64,000 nucleotides of DNA. It comes from Aureliella sp046290675 (lineage in GTDB: Bacteria; Planctomycetota; Planctomycetia; Pirellulales; Pirellulaceae). The position numbers and the translations under genes are program-made. The DNA is taken from NCBI GenBank assembly GCA_046290675.1, contig JBKAHA010000004.1, forward strand, positions 434,001-498,000, written 5' to 3'. Below the pieces are notes generated by a model that was not told where the DNA came from, did not search any database, and saw nothing but the letters and a program-made list of their open reading frames with translations. Shown here in pieces: positions 9,117 to 18,480 of this stretch (position 1 is its first letter; each line of letters opens with the position of its first letter).

Positions 9117-10715
9117 TTAGAAGCTGTAAGTCAATCCAAAGTCGAGACCTTGTGTCCATAGGCTACTGTCGATGAAGTTCGCTGCTGGACGCGCGACTCC
9201 ACCCGTCAGGTCGACTGTTCGGTCGATCTGATCTCCGGCCAAGGCAACCGAAGAGTAGTACATGAATGTATAGCCCAAGGTAGCTCGCAGATTCTGGTTT
9301 ACGTCATAGCCGAGCTTAACTCCGAGCTCAGGAATGAATGCGAAGTGATCCGTTGTCGCGAAGCTTCCAATGTTGGATGGCTGGCTGAAGACACCGCCTG
9401 CAGTCGTCGTGCTAGTGCCGCCGAAAGACTCCGTCGTGAAACCAGAGATGCTTCCATTTTGACGCATGTTACCGAAGCTCACTTTGGCTAAGGTCGAAAG
9501 AGTCAAACCCTTCCGAGTCACATTGCTCAGGATACCAAGGTGAGCACCATGGAATTCGTTGGACGTTTCGAATAGATCATTCGTGTCAAAAACGGTGCCG
9601 TCTTGGATCAAGTCACCTGTGAACAGGTTTGTTGAGGAAGAATTCACTGTCAGCGAACTCTTGATGCGAGTGTAGGTGTAACCGGCAAGGAAGTCGACTC
9701 GGTTGGAACCGGTGCCTGCCAGCAGCATTCGCATGGAGCCCTCGGTTCCGATCAGATCAAGGTCCGAGCGGACGTAGACGCTACCCTCAGAAACTGGAGC
9801 GTTGCCAGCTGTGGTGAACGCCACGAGGTAGGCGTCCTCAGCCAGGACACCACCATTCGCGTTGAAGAAAGGAATGCCGATGGACGTGCTTCCGTTGCTG
9901 GCTAGGGAGTAGTCTTCGTTGTCATCAAAACCAAATACGCGGCCGCTGATACCGAGCTTCTTGCAATCATCTAGCCAAGTCCCCGCTTCGGCGCGAAAAC
10001 CTGGGATGATGCCTTGGTCGATGCCGTCATTGCCGCCAAAGGCTGCGGTGACGCCATTGCTACCAAGCGTTGGCAAAACGCCCTGAGCAGATGTCGTAAC
10101 GAGAGCTGGTGAATTGCTTCCATTGGTGAACCACAGTAGGAATTCACCGGTCGCCCACATCTTGCCACTGTTCTTGCGGCCGCTGCCGCCCAGGCTGGCC
10201 AAGATGCCCTTGCCCTTAGAGTCGCAGCCACCATCGCAACTACCCGAGTCGCATCCGTCGCCGCAGGCTCCAGTATCGCAAGCTCCCGTGTCACAACCAC
10301 CACCGAAGCTGGCGGTCGTTGGAGCTAAGATGCTCATGTCTAATGCGGTCGCGAAGTCTGCGGTCTTGTCGGATATAGATCTCGAAGAACGATCTGAAAT
10401 TGACTTCGAGCCTTTCATGACACCCGCAGAGGCCATTGGATCACGCAATGGCTGGGCGGCTTTGCTTGCAAACGCAGCGTCGCCATTATCCGAAATCGAA
10501 CGGCTGCCACTCGCAGTTTGAACTGCGGAAGACGCCATCGACTTTGGCGTTCTCGAAGACGCGAGAACGTCCAGAGCTGCGTTAGCCATAGTGGCTGTCG
10601 ACGCTGAGTCACTAATGCGTCGGCCAGATGTTGTGCGGGATGGGTCCTGGGCAGCGGCTTGACTCAAGCCAATACCTGCCAAGGATAAGGACAGTAACAA
10701 TTTGCTCAGCTTCAT
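9117..10715 (-). CDS. BBP7-family outer-membrane beta-barrel protein with RISD repeats
   Basis: 532 residues from the ATG at 10715, which begins a signal peptide (KLLLSLSLAGIGLSQAAAQ). The first part carries at least four short repeats around ISD (GRRISDS, SRSISDN, SKSISDR, SRSISDK), then a Cys/Gly/Asp-rich patch (three CD[TS]G-type units and GCDSG-type units, about residues 150-175). The remainder matches BBP7 (former DUF1551): WATGEFLLWFTNGSNSP, PALVTTS, GTWLDDCKKLGISGRVFGF, alternating strands, and a C-terminal aromatic (TYSF) as in outer-membrane barrels. The family is known mainly from planctomycetes; a pore role is inferred. The Cys-rich patch could be disulfide-linked or metal-binding at the cell surface. 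Confidence 0.85.
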   Translation of the reverse strand: MKLSKLLLSLSLAGIGLSQAAAQDPSRTTSGRRISDSASTATMANAALDVLASSRTPKSMASSAVQTASGSRSISDNGDAAFASKAAQPLRDPMASAGVMKGSKSISDRSSRSISDKTADFATALDMSILAPTTASFGGGCDTGACDTGACGDGCDSGSCDGGCDSKGKGILASLGGSGRKNSGKMWATGEFLLWFTNGSNSPALVTTSAQGVLPTLGSNGVTAAFGGNDGIDQGIIPGFRAEAGTWLDDCKKLGISGRVFGFDDNEDYSLASNGSTSIGIPFFNANGGVLAEDAYLVAFTTAGNAPVSEGSVYVRSDLDLIGTEGSMRMLLAGTGSNRVDFLAGYTYTRIKSSLTVNSSSTNLFTGDLIQDGTVFDTNDLFETSNEFHGAHLGILSNVTRKGLTLSTLAKVSFGNMRQNGSISGFTTESFGGTSTTTAGGVFSQPSNIGSFATTDHFAFIPELGVKLGYDVNQNLRATLGYTFMYYSSVALAGDQIDRTVDLTGGVARPAANFIDSSLWTQGLDFGLTYSF

Positions 10716-11363
10716 AGTTTTTCTCGCTAGACGGATCAAGCGCTAGGGTCGTTACACGTAGATCGTCACCTACCTTCGATACTTCGAGCAAAAAGAGGAT
10801 TTCCGATAGAGTCGACGTAGTTTGCCTACTTTTACAATTCGTTGCAGGCTTGTTTTCGAACTACGCATTCTGCCCTCGTTCGCGGAACGCTCGGCTAGGA
10901 AAGTGGAAATTCCGCTAGACTGTGGCCGTTGAGAAATCAGATGTGCCGCTTGCGTCTTAAGCTTGCCAGCAATGGCGTTGGGGGGCAGGTTTGCGGAGCC
11001 ATCGCGAAGAGTGGAAGATAGGACCTGATGGAGATCTGGTGACGAGCTATCAGCGTGTGGCGAAGGCATGTGGATGCATGTTGTTGCGCATTTGGTTGCT
11101 TACCTATTTGTCTATTGGTGAATCATGGTCGTTCGTAACGGCCCCACCAGTGATGAACGACGGGAACTTCACGTAGCGAGAGTACTCGAATAGTTGGATT
11201 GAGCCGGGCGATGGGTCTGGAGTCAATCTCCAGTAGAAGATTGCCCGAAGAAGTGATGTAGCCCGAGCTTCAACGACGAATTTGCATTTTCATTGCGAGC
11301 AACGCATTTGCGGCCGTGCTCCCAACGATGACTCGATTCCTTGCCTTGCAGTGACCTACGAGA
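10716..11363. other. Divergent intergenic region
   Basis: About 650 bp between the leftward BBP7-like gene and the rightward SecA-like gene; both promoters should lie here. No RNA gene, repeat or conserved leader was recognised, and the small open frame at 10770-11069 (- strand) has no recognisable protein features. Confidence 0.5.
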
Positions 11364-13457
11364 ATGAGCAACCTCAAAGAATCGCAACCAGAATCGACCG
11401 ATCCTGAAAAGGAAGAGGTCGAAACAGCGGCTGAGAGTGCGGCAACCGACGCCAGCGGGATCGTCGCTGGACGAGCGATTAGCACGGAGATTCCTGTAGA
11501 TAGCGGAAATCTACCGAGCAAGCCCAAGATCTCTGCTGGGATGCCCATACCCGGAGTTAGCGCGAGCAAAATCAACTCCTGGATTGCGGCTCTTCGAGCG
11601 GTAGCGGACTTAGAGGTGGAGACTCGCAAGTATTCGCTTGAGGAAATTCGCAAGCAGAGCCTTTCGCTTCGGTATCGCGCTATGAGTGGCGAACCTCTGC
11701 GCAAGTTGTTGCCTGAGGCATTTGCTTTGGTGCGCGAAGCTGGTCGCCGTTCCATGGGGATGCGGCACTTTGACGTGCAGGTTGTCGGTGGCGCTGCCTT
11801 ATTCGACGGTTGTATTGCAGAGATGCAGACTGGAGAGGGGAAAACGCTGACGGCGACATTGCCACTGTACCTTCACTCGCTCGCCGGACACGGAGCCCAC
11901 CTAGCAACGGTCAATGATTACCTTGCCGAACGTGACGCGGAATGGATGAGGCCCCTGTTTGAGCTTCTTGGGACGACCGTTGGCGTGGTGCTCACTGATA
12001 GCCAGCCTGACGATCGGCGTAAGGCTTATGGGTCGGATGTAACGTATGGTACCGCAAAGGAGTTTGGCTTCGATTTCTTGCGGGACCGACTGCTCCTGAG
12101 AGCTCAGGGCAGGATCCAGTCCGACTTCCTGGGGGAAGGTAGTTCGGAGCGATGGACTAGTAAAGGCGACGAGCCGGTTCAGCGTACGATGCACTTTGCA
12201 CTCGTCGACGAAGCGGACAGTATTCTGATCGATGAAGCGCGGACTCCTCTCATCATCGGGTCACTTGGAGACGAAACTCGCGAGACTGTCATTGCAACGT
12301 TCCAGTGGGCCGCTGAGCACGCGGCGAAATTCGACGAGGATGAGCATTTCACGATTGAGGATGAGACTCGCAAAATTGAGTTAACAGCGCGCGGTCGTTC
12401 GCTGGTGCGGAGTCTTCCAAGAGAGGGCTTGATGCGAGTTGTTTCGTTGGTGGATCTATATGATTTCATTGAACGAAGTGTCAAAGTCCATCGTGATTTT
12501 CAGCTCGACCGGCAATATATCATTCGAGACGATGAGATCGTCATCGTGGACGAATTCACTGGACGTCTTGCTGAAGGTCGAAAGTGGCGAGACGGCATCC
12601 ACCAAGCGATTGAGGCGAAAGAGAAAATCGAAGTCTCAGTTCCAACAGGGCAGGCCGCACGAATCACAGTGCAGGATTTGTTCAAGCGTTACAAGTCGAT
12701 TGCAGGTATGACGGGTACGGCGTCGACCAGTGCTCCTGAGCTGAGGAAGATCTATAAGACTCCCGTCGTCCTCGTGCCCACCAACCGGCCGCCGCGTCGA
12801 AAGGGGCTTCCGGATCGCGTTTACGGAACCATGATGCAGAAATTCGAGGCCGTCGTTGAGGAAGTTGCCGAATACCACGCGGAAGGTCGTCCTGTTCTGA
12901 TCGGGACACGTTCGATTGATAAGTCTGCCATTCTCGCCCAGCTTCTTTCCGACGCGGGGATCGAGTGTCAGATTCTGAACGCCAATGAAGTCGAGCGTGA
13001 AGCAGAAATTGTTGCCGAGGCTGGGAAAAAAGGCCGCGTGACTGTGGCGACCAACATGGCGGGTCGTGGTACGGATATCAAGCTCGAGAACGATATCCGA
13101 GAAATTGGTGGAATGCATGTCATCTGTACCGAGTTACATGACGCCGCACGAATCGACCGTCAGTTAATCGGGCGTTGTGGTCGGCAGGGAGATCCGGGGA
13201 CGTACCGTCAGTATTTGTCGCTCGACGATGAAATTTTGCGGACCGGCTACGGTATGGAGAGAGCCGCTCAGCTTACGAAGCTAGGGGAAACTAAGCCCGG
13301 GCCATTCCACTCGATGGCGGGCCTATTTCGCAAGGCACAGCGCAAAGTCGAACGCAAACACTTCCGAGACCGGATGATGCTAATGCATCACGAGAAAGAG
13401 CGGACGAAACTGCAGCTCGAAATTGGCCAGGACCCCTACCTGGACACGGCGGAGTAA
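11364..13457 (+). CDS. Short SecA-like preprotein translocase ATPase
   Basis: 697 residues against about 900 for housekeeping SecA. After about 65 unconserved residues come the SecA motor motifs: MQTGEGKTLTATLP (Walker A, about residue 155), ATVNDYLAERDAEWM, VDEADSILIDEARTPLI (Walker B), GMTGTAST, ATNMAGRGTDIKL, and IDRQLIGRCGRQGDPG (arginine finger region). The protein stops soon after NBD2, in the helical scaffold (RKVERKHFRDRMML). It therefore lacks most of the scaffold and wing region and the C-terminal zinc tail. This looks like a second, specialised SecA-type motor rather than the main secA. Stand-alone gene, weak ribosome site. ATPase activity is expected; coupling to SecYEG or SecB is uncertain. 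Confidence 0.85.
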   Translation: MSNLKESQPESTDPEKEEVETAAESAATDASGIVAGRAISTEIPVDSGNLPSKPKISAGMPIPGVSASKINSWIAALRAVADLEVETRKYSLEEIRKQSLSLRYRAMSGEPLRKLLPEAFALVREAGRRSMGMRHFDVQVVGGAALFDGCIAEMQTGEGKTLTATLPLYLHSLAGHGAHLATVNDYLAERDAEWMRPLFELLGTTVGVVLTDSQPDDRRKAYGSDVTYGTAKEFGFDFLRDRLLLRAQGRIQSDFLGEGSSERWTSKGDEPVQRTMHFALVDEADSILIDEARTPLIIGSLGDETRETVIATFQWAAEHAAKFDEDEHFTIEDETRKIELTARGRSLVRSLPREGLMRVVSLVDLYDFIERSVKVHRDFQLDRQYIIRDDEIVIVDEFTGRLAEGRKWRDGIHQAIEAKEKIEVSVPTGQAARITVQDLFKRYKSIAGMTGTASTSAPELRKIYKTPVVLVPTNRPPRRKGLPDRVYGTMMQKFEAVVEEVAEYHAEGRPVLIGTRSIDKSAILAQLLSDAGIECQILNANEVEREAEIVAEAGKKGRVTVATNMAGRGTDIKLENDIREIGGMHVICTELHDAARIDRQLIGRCGRQGDPGTYRQYLSLDDEILRTGYGMERAAQLTKLGETKPGPFHSMAGLFRKAQRKVERKHFRDRMMLMHHEKERTKLQLEIGQDPYLDTAE

Positions 13458-13633
13458 GCGGGCTTCGTCAAACAGCGACGCGATCGCGCGGACCAACGCG
13501 AATGACTAGAGCAGATTCGCATTTACCGAATACTTGCAAAGAGTCTTTCCGGCAACGAATGCCTTGGTCACGCTGTCGGATTCTCTGGTTACACCAAAAC
13601 GAAAAATGCGCTAGCGGCTGACGCTTGAGGGGC

Positions 13634-15316
13634 TTAGCATTCTGTCGCCAAGTGCTGGAGGTTGTTGACAATTTCGGCCTCAGGAAACAACGCGAAACTG
13701 TATTCGCGCGATTCAAGAAGCTGAGCCTGCTTCAAGCGTTGCTCAAGCTGTTTTAATTCGCGTTGGCAATCTTTCTTAAGCGGCTCCGTTAGAGATGCGA
13801 GCTTTTGATTCGCCAATTGCATCGCCTGATGCCATTCCCAACGTTGCCCTTTTGGCGGCTGGTTCTCGAGCAGTCGGTCTTTTTCGTTGATTAGCTGTTG
13901 AGCCTCGCTGCCAAGATCGGCAGCAAATTGATCCGCGTGGTGCTTAAGATCCCAAAGCCTTTTCTTGAGTCGACTGGCCTGCTCTTCAATTCTATGAGCT
14001 GACTTGGGGTGCGGCGAAGCGTCGAAGTCTTTCGAACGCACCGGCAAGTGCAGCGTTGCGCTTGCCACAGCGAGTTGCGGTGGAATGATGCCAAAAAACT
14101 GGGAAATGATTCCATCAGTCAATTGATCGTATTTACCGCCACCGATTCCGTGAACGAAGAGGTCACTCACTAGCAGGCGGAAATACATGGTGGTCAGCAA
14201 GGCTCGGGGGCGGAGTAAGACTCCTTCGTCGAGAATCTCAAGCCATTGTGTGGCTGCGTTATCGCAGTCGAGCCGCCCCTCGATTGAAGCCTGCCAACCT
14301 GCACGATCACTCAAAATGAGTTGGTCGTCTACCGATCGAACCCAAAGACGCTGGCGAATGGGCGATCCCGCGCTGTATACCCACCAAGGTCCTTCGAACC
14401 AGCCATCCGACTCCTCCAATGCCGGAACAGGATGGGCCTCGTTGCGGATCCGATGTGCGTTTCGGTATCGCTCTCGTTGTTCGTTGTAGCAAGCCTGAAA
14501 TCGGGGCAGCTCGGCAAGCAATTGGATGCTGAACCTTGCAAAGGAGCGAGTGCTCACAAGCGAGCTGAGCGGAGCTTCAAGGTTGGATAAACCGTGCTCC
14601 AATTCCAGTCGATGTCGCCCTGCAGCGATGGCTCGTCCAAGGTTGCCCGTATCTCGAATGACATCCTCAGCTAGATTCCAGAGCTTGGTAGCTACGGGAG
14701 CTTCGTTCATGAGCCCGGCCAACTGCTTTGATAGGTCAGCCGGAAAACTCTTCCAAGTTTCAAGCGACTGTAGCTGACGGAGTTCCCAGGGAACTGCATC
14801 GCGTGGCGTATCAAAGGGGATTGTGTTTTGGCCCAATTCTTGAGTCGGTGAACCCTCGGTCATGTTTCTTGCAGGACGCAACTCTGGGCCCCGCACGGAC
14901 GTGCTGCGGCAAAGGTCATTGTCGACTAAGAAATTGATTCCAATGGAGTTGTTGTCTTGGCCTAGACGATTCAGCAGAAAGTTCTTGAACCAGACTCCGC
15001 TGTGGAACAACTCGGGCTGGTGACCCGCTAGGACTAATGGAGAAGCAGAGTTGAACGCCCTGATGCGTTCTTCCGCAGCCGTAGGCAGATCAGCGTAGGT
15101 TCGGGTGTACTCGGCCGCAATGGATACGGCCTCTTTACGCGCCAGCTGCCGTACGATCGAAAGTGGCTTGCCACAGATTTCGATATCGCCGCCATGCTCT
15201 GAGGACTGCTGAGCACTTAGATAATTCGAAAGCAACCCAACAGAAGGGGAAACCAACGCGGTTCGATGTTCGCGTGGTGCTCGATATTGTTGATAGGGCT
15301 CCACGCTCGTGGTCAT
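13634..15316 (-). CDS. BshC-like protein (bacillithiol cysteine-ligase superfamily)
   Basis: 560 residues from the ATG at 15316, which overlaps the upstream glycosyltransferase stop as ATGA. A TTG 21 bp earlier is an alternative. The order of segments resembles BshC/YllA: LVLAGHQPELFHSGVWFKNFLL where BshC has its GQQ-loop, INFLVDNDL where BshC has the WV(A)xEDHD strand, and RALLTTMYFRLLVSDLFVHGIGGGKYDQ where BshC has RPLxQ...AGPGE. A long coiled coil follows (about 420-530), and the end resembles BshC (FALFPEAEIVNNLQHL). The characteristic motif residues are altered, so bacillithiol synthesis should not be assumed. Similarity judged by eye; moderately sure of superfamily. Confidence 0.6.
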   Translation of the reverse strand: MTTSVEPYQQYRAPREHRTALVSPSVGLLSNYLSAQQSSEHGGDIEICGKPLSIVRQLARKEAVSIAAEYTRTYADLPTAAEERIRAFNSASPLVLAGHQPELFHSGVWFKNFLLNRLGQDNNSIGINFLVDNDLCRSTSVRGPELRPARNMTEGSPTQELGQNTIPFDTPRDAVPWELRQLQSLETWKSFPADLSKQLAGLMNEAPVATKLWNLAEDVIRDTGNLGRAIAAGRHRLELEHGLSNLEAPLSSLVSTRSFARFSIQLLAELPRFQACYNEQRERYRNAHRIRNEAHPVPALEESDGWFEGPWWVYSAGSPIRQRLWVRSVDDQLILSDRAGWQASIEGRLDCDNAATQWLEILDEGVLLRPRALLTTMYFRLLVSDLFVHGIGGGKYDQLTDGIISQFFGIIPPQLAVASATLHLPVRSKDFDASPHPKSAHRIEEQASRLKKRLWDLKHHADQFAADLGSEAQQLINEKDRLLENQPPKGQRWEWHQAMQLANQKLASLTEPLKKDCQRELKQLEQRLKQAQLLESREYSFALFPEAEIVNNLQHLATEC

Positions 15317-16068
15317 CGGCAGGCCTGAGTCTTGCAACGCTGCGAAGGAAGAGAAAAGCCATTTGCCAACATGGCTTTAGTGCTCTTGGCGATGACTTCT
15401 CGGTAGTACTTTAATCGCTTCTCCGATTCGTCCAATGCTCCGCCAAAGGATCGATTGAGATCCAAGTAGATCAATGGGACGGGGATTTCAATTACACGCA
15501 ATCCTTTCACGGCAGCTTGCACCCACAGCTCCAGAGGCATGGCGTATCCGTTGTCCTCGATGCTCAATTCCTTCAAAGCTTCGACGCGGTAGGCTTTGAA
15601 TCCGCAAAAAGCGTCCGTCAGCTGCAAGCCAAACTGTTCGTTGAGTTCGGAAGTGATTTGCCGATTGATAAACAGTCTTTGCGAGGGCGGAACGCTATCG
15701 CCTTCGTAGCGTTTCAGGTAGCGGCTGCCTGATACGATGTCGGCTCCCTCACAAGCCTTAATGAATCTCGGAAGCCGTTGCGGTTGATGCTGACCGTCGC
15801 AATCAATGGTGACCAAGTACTCAAACTCATGATCAATTGCATATTGAAACGCGGTCTTCAACGCGGCTCCATATCCGTAGTTCGTTTCATGCCGTATCAC
15901 GTCGACCTGGTCCCAGGCGAGTAGGTGATCTGGGGTTTCATCTGTGGAGCCGTCGTCGACGACTAAGATATTCGGGGCATACTTTGAAACCTCACCGAGC
16001 ACCTGATCGACATAGGCCATTTCGTTGTAGACCGGCAGAGCGGCGACCCAATTGTTCGGATTGTTCAT
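15313..16068 (-). CDS. Family 2 glycosyltransferase (dolichyl-phosphate-mannose-synthase-like)
   Basis: 251 residues from the ATG at 16068, picked because GGAG lies 9 nt upstream; an in-frame ATG at 16083 is possible. Motifs of GT-A glycosyltransferases are clear: AALPVYNEMAYVDQVL at the N-terminus, LVVDDGSTDETPDHL (nucleotide-sugar Asp pair), NYGYGAALKTAF, TIDCDGQHQPQRLPRF (DxD-like metal site), SGSRYLKRY and DAFCGFKAYR. No C-terminal membrane segments are seen, as in soluble DPM1-type enzymes. It is coupled (ATGA) to the BshC-like gene, an unusual partnership. Probably transfers a sugar to a polyprenyl phosphate or glycolipid at the inner membrane face. Confidence 0.88.
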   Translation of the reverse strand: MNNPNNWVAALPVYNEMAYVDQVLGEVSKYAPNILVVDDGSTDETPDHLLAWDQVDVIRHETNYGYGAALKTAFQYAIDHEFEYLVTIDCDGQHQPQRLPRFIKACEGADIVSGSRYLKRYEGDSVPPSQRLFINRQITSELNEQFGLQLTDAFCGFKAYRVEALKELSIEDNGYAMPLELWVQAAVKGLRVIEIPVPLIYLDLNRSFGGALDESEKRLKYYREVIAKSTKAMLANGFSLPSQRCKTQACR

Positions 16069-16615
16069 GGGGTGATTCTCCATGTCGTTGTCGTCGCCCG
16101 CGGCGATTACGGCGCTAACAGCGTATTCAGCCTCGCCATCCAATCGGGTGACGTTGCCGGATGCGAAGCGTTGGTTTGGCGGACTAGGTGTTCAGGTCTT
16201 TATCTTGCGCTGTCAATGCCACAGGGAGGCTTCGCCGTCGGTCCTTTGTTGGGTGCCCCAACCGTTTGCGGCTCCGCTGCCGTTCGACTTGGAACGCAGG
16301 TCAATTGCAAAAACGGGTCGAGAACAAAAAAACGAGTCTCGCAAGAGCTCGAATCATTGCAGTCCGCGAAGTCTTGTCAAATCGATGTTGCGGGTATCCA
16401 AGCTCACGAGGAGGCTATGCCACGTAGGTAAGGACGCGGTCAATCGTGAAGAGCTTACACCGAATCTCGAAGTGCATCCGAATGAAGCCGATATGAGAGG
16501 TGGGTAACCGCAGGCCCTGGGACAGTTTACGACGACTGGTCAAGGTTTAAGGGATCAGGCCGGAGAGCCTGAACTTGCGGGAGTGCTTGCCTTTGACTTT
16601 GGCTCTTACTTTGCT

Positions 16616-16645
16616 GACCGGAAGCCTTATCGCAGGCCTCCGGTC
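16616..16645 (-). terminator. Stem-loop 3' of the zinc peptidase gene
   Basis: GACCGGAAGCC (16616-16626) and GGCCTCCGGTC (16635-16645) pair over 11 positions, ten Watson-Crick and one that is a G-T wobble only when read on the - strand, around an 8-nt loop. It lies 36 bp beyond the stop of the leftward gene at 16681. There is no clear T run, so it is either a weak terminator or an mRNA-stabilising stem. The rest of the gap 16069-16680 shows nothing recognisable. Confidence 0.5.
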
Positions 16646-16680
16646 CAAACCAAAACAAAGCGAGTTGAGGGTTTGACTAC

Positions 16681-17394
16681 TTAGTCTCGCGACGTCGCTT
16701 GCATGTAACGCATGACGTAGTACGCCAGGGTCAGGATTGCTTGGAGGGTCGCGGCAACATAGGTCAGAGCCGCCGCATTGAGCACTTTGCTCACGTAGCC
16801 CAACTCGGGGCCTGAGACGATTCCTAGGTTCACCAAATCGACCTTCGCTCGGCTACTGGCGTTGAATTCGACGGGCAAGTTGACAACTTGGAACACCACG
16901 GTGAGACCAAAGCAAACGATTCCCGCAAGGAAGACCCACTTACCAAGAATTCCACCGAATCCCATGAACACCATACCGATGCCCGCCATCAACAAAATCG
17001 ACCCAAAGCTACTCCCAAAACTTGCTGCTGGCACAGCTAGGTTTCGCAGAACGAGCGGTGCATAGTGTTTGGCATCCTGGAGCGCGTGCCCCACTTCGTG
17101 TGCGGCTATTCCGACTGAAGCCATGGACTGTCCTTGGTAGACTCCAGGGCTCAAACGAAGAACTTTGCCACGTGGATCGTAGTGGTCTGATAGTTCTCCC
17201 GGAACTTGCTCGATCGAAACATCGTAAAGACCGTGGTGGTCGAGGATCTTCTTGGCTGCCTGGTAGCCTGTCATTGATGCCGGTACTCGGCTCATTTTCT
17301 GGTAAGCCGATTTGACCATCCATTGGGCTACCATCGCCAACAAGAATGCTGGAGCGATAAACACAAAATACATCGGGTCGAATAAAAACGGCAT
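16681..17394 (-). CDS. Membrane zinc metallopeptidase (Zn_peptidase_2 / YugP family)
   Basis: 237 residues. An N-terminal membrane helix (YFVFIAPAFLLAMVAQWMV) is followed by a cytoplasm- or periplasm-facing catalytic part with LSDHYDPRGKVLRLSPGVYQGQSMASVGIAAHEVGHALQD. The HEVGH zinc-binding motif is intact. Two further hydrophobic hairpins follow (FGSILLMAGIGMVFMGFGG, WVFLAGIVCFGLTVVFQVV), and the end is YVAATLQAILTLAYYVMRY. Length and layout are typical of the family, whose substrates are poorly known. It stands alone, with a stem-loop 3' and about 500 bp of gene-free DNA upstream. Confidence 0.9.
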   Translation of the reverse strand: MPFLFDPMYFVFIAPAFLLAMVAQWMVKSAYQKMSRVPASMTGYQAAKKILDHHGLYDVSIEQVPGELSDHYDPRGKVLRLSPGVYQGQSMASVGIAAHEVGHALQDAKHYAPLVLRNLAVPAASFGSSFGSILLMAGIGMVFMGFGGILGKWVFLAGIVCFGLTVVFQVVNLPVEFNASSRAKVDLVNLGIVSGPELGYVSKVLNAAALTYVAATLQAILTLAYYVMRYMQATSRD

Positions 17395-17911
17395 TTCATT
17401 TGCCTCCGTATCAAATCCTGTAAATCTGCCATCTCAATCGGAATTCGCGGTTCAGCGGTGGCAATTGAATTCACGCTGACCAAATCCGACAAAATCGCCG
17501 TCAGTCGCGAGGGCGAAACACGTCGGCGATGTTGACGGAATGGTCACCGCAGCTAATTGAGACCCAGATGCGTTTAGAAATGGAATCTGCCAGAGATGGA
17601 CTCTGCGATAGGGAATAATAGCTGACTTGTAGCAACTGGCAGGGAATAACATACGATCATTCAGAGCATTTTTCGGGCCATTCTCATGGGAAAACTGGCC
17701 GCTCGCTGAGCTTTGGGGGGCTGGCGAAGGTTGGGTAGCTTGGTTGAAACCAGATTTGATGCCTGAACGCCTTTGAAACCAAAAGATTTCGCATTCGCTA
17801 GCGATCGGGGCTTGTGGTAAATCTACTGATTCGATTTAATTTCTGAGTCAAAATCGGTGGGAAAATGCCGGTTTCGGTGGCTCGCTGCCGAATAAAGCCA
17901 TTACTTCGCAT
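17395..17911. other. Gene-free region upstream of tRNA-Leu
   Basis: About 515 bp that must hold the promoter of the leftward zinc peptidase and that of the rightward tRNA-Leu / rpsL transcript. AT-rich stretches occur at 17745-17850, but no promoter boxes could be assigned with confidence and no gene is seen. Confidence 0.4.
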
Positions 17912-17995
<84 letters not shown>

Positions 17996-18071
17996 CTGAG
18001 TTTATCGACGTCGCACAAGGGAATTGCGGCGGCCTCAATTACAGAACAATCATTCATTTGTTGGAATTACG

Positions 18072-18437
18072 ATGCCAACCATCAACCAGTTGGTCCGACG
18101 CAAGAGAAAAGTTCAACGTAAATCGACCAAGTCGGTTGTTTTGGACAAGTGTCCCCATAAACAAGGCGTTTGTCTGCAAGTTCGGACCATGACGCCTAAG
18201 AAGCCGAATTCGGCTCTTCGGAAGATCACTCGTGTTCGCCTGTCGAATGGCAAGGAAGTCACAGTTTACATCCCCGGTGAAGGTCACAACCTTCAAGAGC
18301 ACTCGATCGTCCTAGTACGTGGTGGACGAGTTCGTGACTTGCCAGGGGTTCGTTACCAGGTAGTTCGTGGCGCGCGAGACACCTTGGGTGTAGACGGTCG
18401 TAAGCAAGCCCGTAGCCGCTACGGTGCGAAGAAGTAA
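18072..18437 (+). CDS. rpsL: 30S ribosomal protein S12
   Basis: 121 residues from the ATG at 18072; a longer reading from 18024 adds residues foreign to S12. The start MPTINQLVRRKR and the decoding-centre signatures CPHKQGVCLQVRTMTPKKPNSALRK and YIPGEGHNLQEHSIVLVRGGRVRDLPGVRYQVVRG are standard. The lysines whose changes give streptomycin resistance (in TPKKPNS and RGGRVKD-like loops) are K and R respectively here, as in many bacteria. Followed by rpsG after 43 bp, as in the str operon. Confidence 0.98.
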   Translation: MPTINQLVRRKRKVQRKSTKSVVLDKCPHKQGVCLQVRTMTPKKPNSALRKITRVRLSNGKEVTVYIPGEGHNLQEHSIVLVRGGRVRDLPGVRYQVVRGARDTLGVDGRKQARSRYGAKK

Positions 18438-18480
18438 TTGAAGCCAGCCGAACACAAGAAATAAAGCACAGATAGAAACG

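Noticed and set aside
12636..13118. A 160-codon frame antisense to the SecA-like gene
   Set aside because: Lies fully inside a well-supported gene; typical antisense shadow.
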